Below, one piece after another: positions 5,695 to 6,284 of a DNA stretch of 6,284 nucleotides. Position 1 is the first letter of the stretch. Each line of letters starts with the position of its first letter. The stretch comes from Elusimicrobiota bacterium (GTDB lineage Bacteria; Elusimicrobiota; Elusimicrobia; UBA1565; UBA9628). Position numbers and translations under genes: made by a program. The stretch is from assembly GCA_016194625.1 (NCBI GenBank), contig JACQBB010000336.1:1-6284 (forward strand). The letters run 5' to 3'. The notes under the pieces were generated by a model. It was not told the DNA's origin, did not search any database, and saw nothing but the letters and a program-made list of their open reading frames with translations.

Positions 5695-5934
5695 ATGGAC
5701 CCGGCCCCCGAGGGACGGACCGTCCGTCTCGACGTGAACGGGATGGAGCCGCCGGAGCCGATGCTGCGGATCCTGGCCGCGGCGAACGCGCTGGAGGCCG
5801 GCGACACGCTCCTCGTCGAGCACTTCCGCGAACCGGTGCCGCTGTACGCGCACCTGGAGGCCGCGGGCTTCACCCACGCGATCGAGAAGCTGGGCGAGGC
5901 GCGCTTCCGGCTCACCATCCGGAGGTCCCCGTGA
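5695..5934 (+). CDS. Single-domain DUF2249 protein
   Basis: Encodes 79 residues, one DUF2249 domain of the TusA/SirA-like fold: RLDVNGMEPPEPMLRIL at 11-27, the turn ALEAGDTLLV (32-41), REPVPLYAHLEAAGF at 45-59, and a final strand ARFRLTIRR. Aligned with TusA, the sulfur-carrier C-P-x-P motif becomes P19-P-E-P, and there is no Cys in the protein, so TusA-like persulfide transfer is excluded. The ATG at 5695 lies 5 nt after the regulator stop, without a clear Shine-Dalgarno, so translation is probably coupled. Its stop overlaps the GTG of the next gene (GTGA). It is the third DUF2249 domain in the window and more divergent from the tandem protein than those two domains are in layout. Function unknown; it is probably cytoplasmic. 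Confidence 0.82.
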   Translation: MDPAPEGRTVRLDVNGMEPPEPMLRILAAANALEAGDTLLVEHFREPVPLYAHLEAAGFTHAIEKLGEARFRLTIRRSP

Positions 5935-6284
5935 GCGTCGCGGCGCTCCCGCCCATCGACCCCGCCAAGGGGCCGCCGCTCGACCTGCCGATGCGGCACT
6001 TCGCGGCGGCGGCGGCCGCGCTGTGGGTCTTCGCGGCCGGCTTCGCGTGGGGGTCGGACCGCTTCCTCGGCTTCGATTTCCGCGCGCGGTGGGTCCTGGG
6101 CCTGGTCCATGTCCTCACCCTCGGCTGGGTCACGATGTCCGTCCTCGGCGCGGCGACCCAGTTGTCGGCCGTGCTCTGGGAGACGCCGCTCGCCTGGCCG
6201 GACGCGGCGCGCGCGGCGTGGTGGGCGCTGGTCGCCGGGCTCGCCGGGTTCGTCGGCGAGCTGTGGAGCGGGGGCGACCGCTAC
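5931..6284 (+). CDS. NnrS / heme-copper-oxidase-subunit-I-like membrane protein (3' partial)
   Basis: The first 118 codons run open to the right edge. The GTG at 5931 overlaps the DUF2249 stop as GTGA and follows GGAGG (5921-5925) with 5-nt spacing. A short Pro-rich lead with PPLDLPMRHF (15-24) precedes helix 1 (about 24-41). Helix 2 carries LVHVLTLGWVTMSVLGA (58-74) then Q77; a third hydrophobic stretch begins near 97. The H60-x3-L-G-W pattern with a following G-A-x-x-Q is typical of NnrS proteins and of the related multi-pass 'cbb3 subunit I-like' proteins, in which the helix-2 His can be a heme ligand. NnrS proteins are tied to NO stress tolerance in denitrifiers. Only about a quarter to a third of the expected length is visible, so NnrS versus oxidase-like cannot be decided. 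Confidence 0.65.
   Translation, partial: MSVAALPPIDPAKGPPLDLPMRHFAAAAAALWVFAAGFAWGSDRFLGFDFRARWVLGLVHVLTLGWVTMSVLGAATQLSAVLWETPLAWPDAARAAWWALVAGLAGFVGELWSGGDRY

Noticed and set aside
5695..5934. TusA-type sulfur carrier
   Set aside because: The aligned C-P-x-P site reads PPEP and the protein has no cysteine, so it fits DUF2249 instead.
1..6284. CRISPR array, tRNA/rRNA genes, insertion sequence or attachment site
   Set aside because: No spaced direct repeats, tRNA-like cloverleaf, transposase motif or terminal inverted repeats were seen; coding density and codon use are uniform, giving no sign of recent transfer.

Overview
This is a very GC-rich, gene-dense bacterial window (by eye well above 70% G+C, with nearly all third codon positions G or C). 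All supported genes are on the + strand. A lipoprotein copper chaperone and a periplasmic NosD domain point to a diderm bacterium. The taxon cannot be fixed from this sequence. The long open frames on the other strand and in other phases are GC-driven shadows.

Positions 1-3691 hold the 3' part of a nitrous oxide reductase (nos) maturation operon. The gene order is nosD-nosF fused into one reading frame, nosY, nosL, then a small hemerythrin-domain gene. Every junction is a 4-bp stop/start overlap (TTGA, ATGA, TTGA), so translation is probably coupled. NosD, NosF and NosY form the ABC-type machine needed to build the copper-sulfur site of N2O reductase, and NosL is its outer-membrane or periplasmic copper chaperone. 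nosZ is not in the window and would be expected upstream. The NosD part is cut by the left edge.

Positions 3692-3806 form the only sizeable intergenic gap (115 bp). It holds GC-rich hairpins directly after the stop codon, a TGn-extended -10-like sequence, and a short hairpin just before a strong Shine-Dalgarno sequence. This looks like the boundary of a second transcription unit.

Positions 3807-6284 look like an accessory nitrogen-oxide and redox module. It contains a two-domain DUF2249 protein with a Cys/His-rich tail, a secreted DUF6448-like protein whose predicted mature N-terminus is His-Cys, and a Crp/Fnr-family regulator lacking the cAMP-contact residues. A single-domain DUF2249 protein follows, then the start of a multi-pass membrane protein of the NnrS / heme-copper-oxidase-subunit-I-like type, cut by the right edge. 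Hemerythrin, DUF2249, Crp/Fnr and NnrS-like genes recur together in denitrifiers. The working reading is therefore N2O reductase assembly followed by NO/O2 sensing, protection and metal handling. The two most unusual points are the membrane-spanning NosD-NosF fusion and the possible N-terminal His/Cys metal site in the DUF6448-like protein.
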